This document shows, in pieces, positions 5,466-5,557 of a stretch of 5,557 nucleotides of DNA (position 1 is the stretch's first letter; each line of letters starts with the position of its first letter). The stretch is from the NCBI GenBank assembly GCA_003545125.1, contig DQCI01000115.1, positions 1 through 5,557 on the forward strand. Direction: 5' to 3'. The position numbers were made by a program, and so were the translations under genes. The notes below the pieces were generated by a model, which was not told the DNA's origin, did no database searches, and saw nothing but the letters and a program-made list of their open reading frames with translations. The stretch comes from Paracoccaceae bacterium. GTDB taxonomy: Bacteria > Pseudomonadota > Alphaproteobacteria > Rhodobacterales > Rhodobacteraceae.

Positions 5466-5557
5466 ATGTCTCCCATCGGTCAATGCATTGTCGCCTTCAT
5501 CTTCGGCTCGACCGTGGGCCTGCTGGTGCAGCGTTCGCGGTTTTGCAACACCGCAGC
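5466..5557 (+). CDS. Second YeeE/YedE-family subunit, 5' part only
   Basis: Only the first 30 codons are in the window; the gene runs off the right edge. It begins with an ATG 5 nt after the preceding stop. GGAGGG (5451-5456), inside the end of the upstream gene, is 9 nt before it, so the two are co-transcribed and probably translationally coupled. The visible protein is one hydrophobic helix (CIVAFIFGSTVGLLVQ, residues 7-22) followed by RSRFCNTA, which resembles the arginine-then-Phe-Cys motif after the first helix of YeeE/YedE halves. Together with the 4963-5460 protein it likely makes up one transporter. Confidence 0.72.
   Translation, partial: MSPIGQCIVAFIFGSTVGLLVQRSRFCNTA

Overview
The window looks like chromosomal DNA from a GC-rich alphaproteobacterium, most likely a member of the Rhodobacterales. 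The reasons are the strong G/C third-position bias, a putR-putA divergent pair of the kind described in Rhodobacter capsulatus, a small ribbon-helix-helix protein of a type common in alphaproteobacteria, and a two-gene YeeE/YedE transporter. The assignment is inference from gene content; no marker gene is present.

Layout. Positions 62-535 (minus) encode an Lrp/AsnC-type regulator, almost certainly PutR. A 117-bp divergent promoter region (536-652) carrying a clear inverted repeat separates it from putA (653-4096, plus). putA encodes an 1147-residue bifunctional proline dehydrogenase / L-glutamate-gamma-semialdehyde dehydrogenase. All key catalytic residues of both active sites can be found. 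The protein lacks the N-terminal DNA-binding domain of enterobacterial PutA and ends in an extra C-terminal region with a conserved tail motif. Together these two genes form a proline-catabolism module: proline is oxidised through P5C to glutamate, and control is delegated to PutR.

Positions 4097-4474 are a 378-bp intergenic space between convergent genes. It holds a strong 11-bp hairpin just after the putA stop, an AT-rich tract, a perfect 16-bp palindrome and a stem followed by six T's. It may be a termination region, or it may encode a short structured RNA. Positions 4475-4777 (minus) encode a 100-residue ribbon-helix-helix protein. It is divergent from a YeeE/YedE-family membrane protein gene (4963-5460, plus, probable TTG start), followed after 5 bp by the start of a second YeeE/YedE-type gene (5466 to the window edge). 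That pair probably forms one split sulfur-compound (thiosulfate-type) transporter.

The most notable unexplained structure is an exact 11-bp word, TGATGAAACGT, that flanks the ribbon-helix-helix gene on both sides in opposite orientation. The copy before the transporter gene is part of a 10-bp-period tandem repeat, so it is a candidate operator. Most of the window is otherwise ordinary, and I see no sign of a wholly new system, mobile element, CRISPR array or tRNA/rRNA gene.
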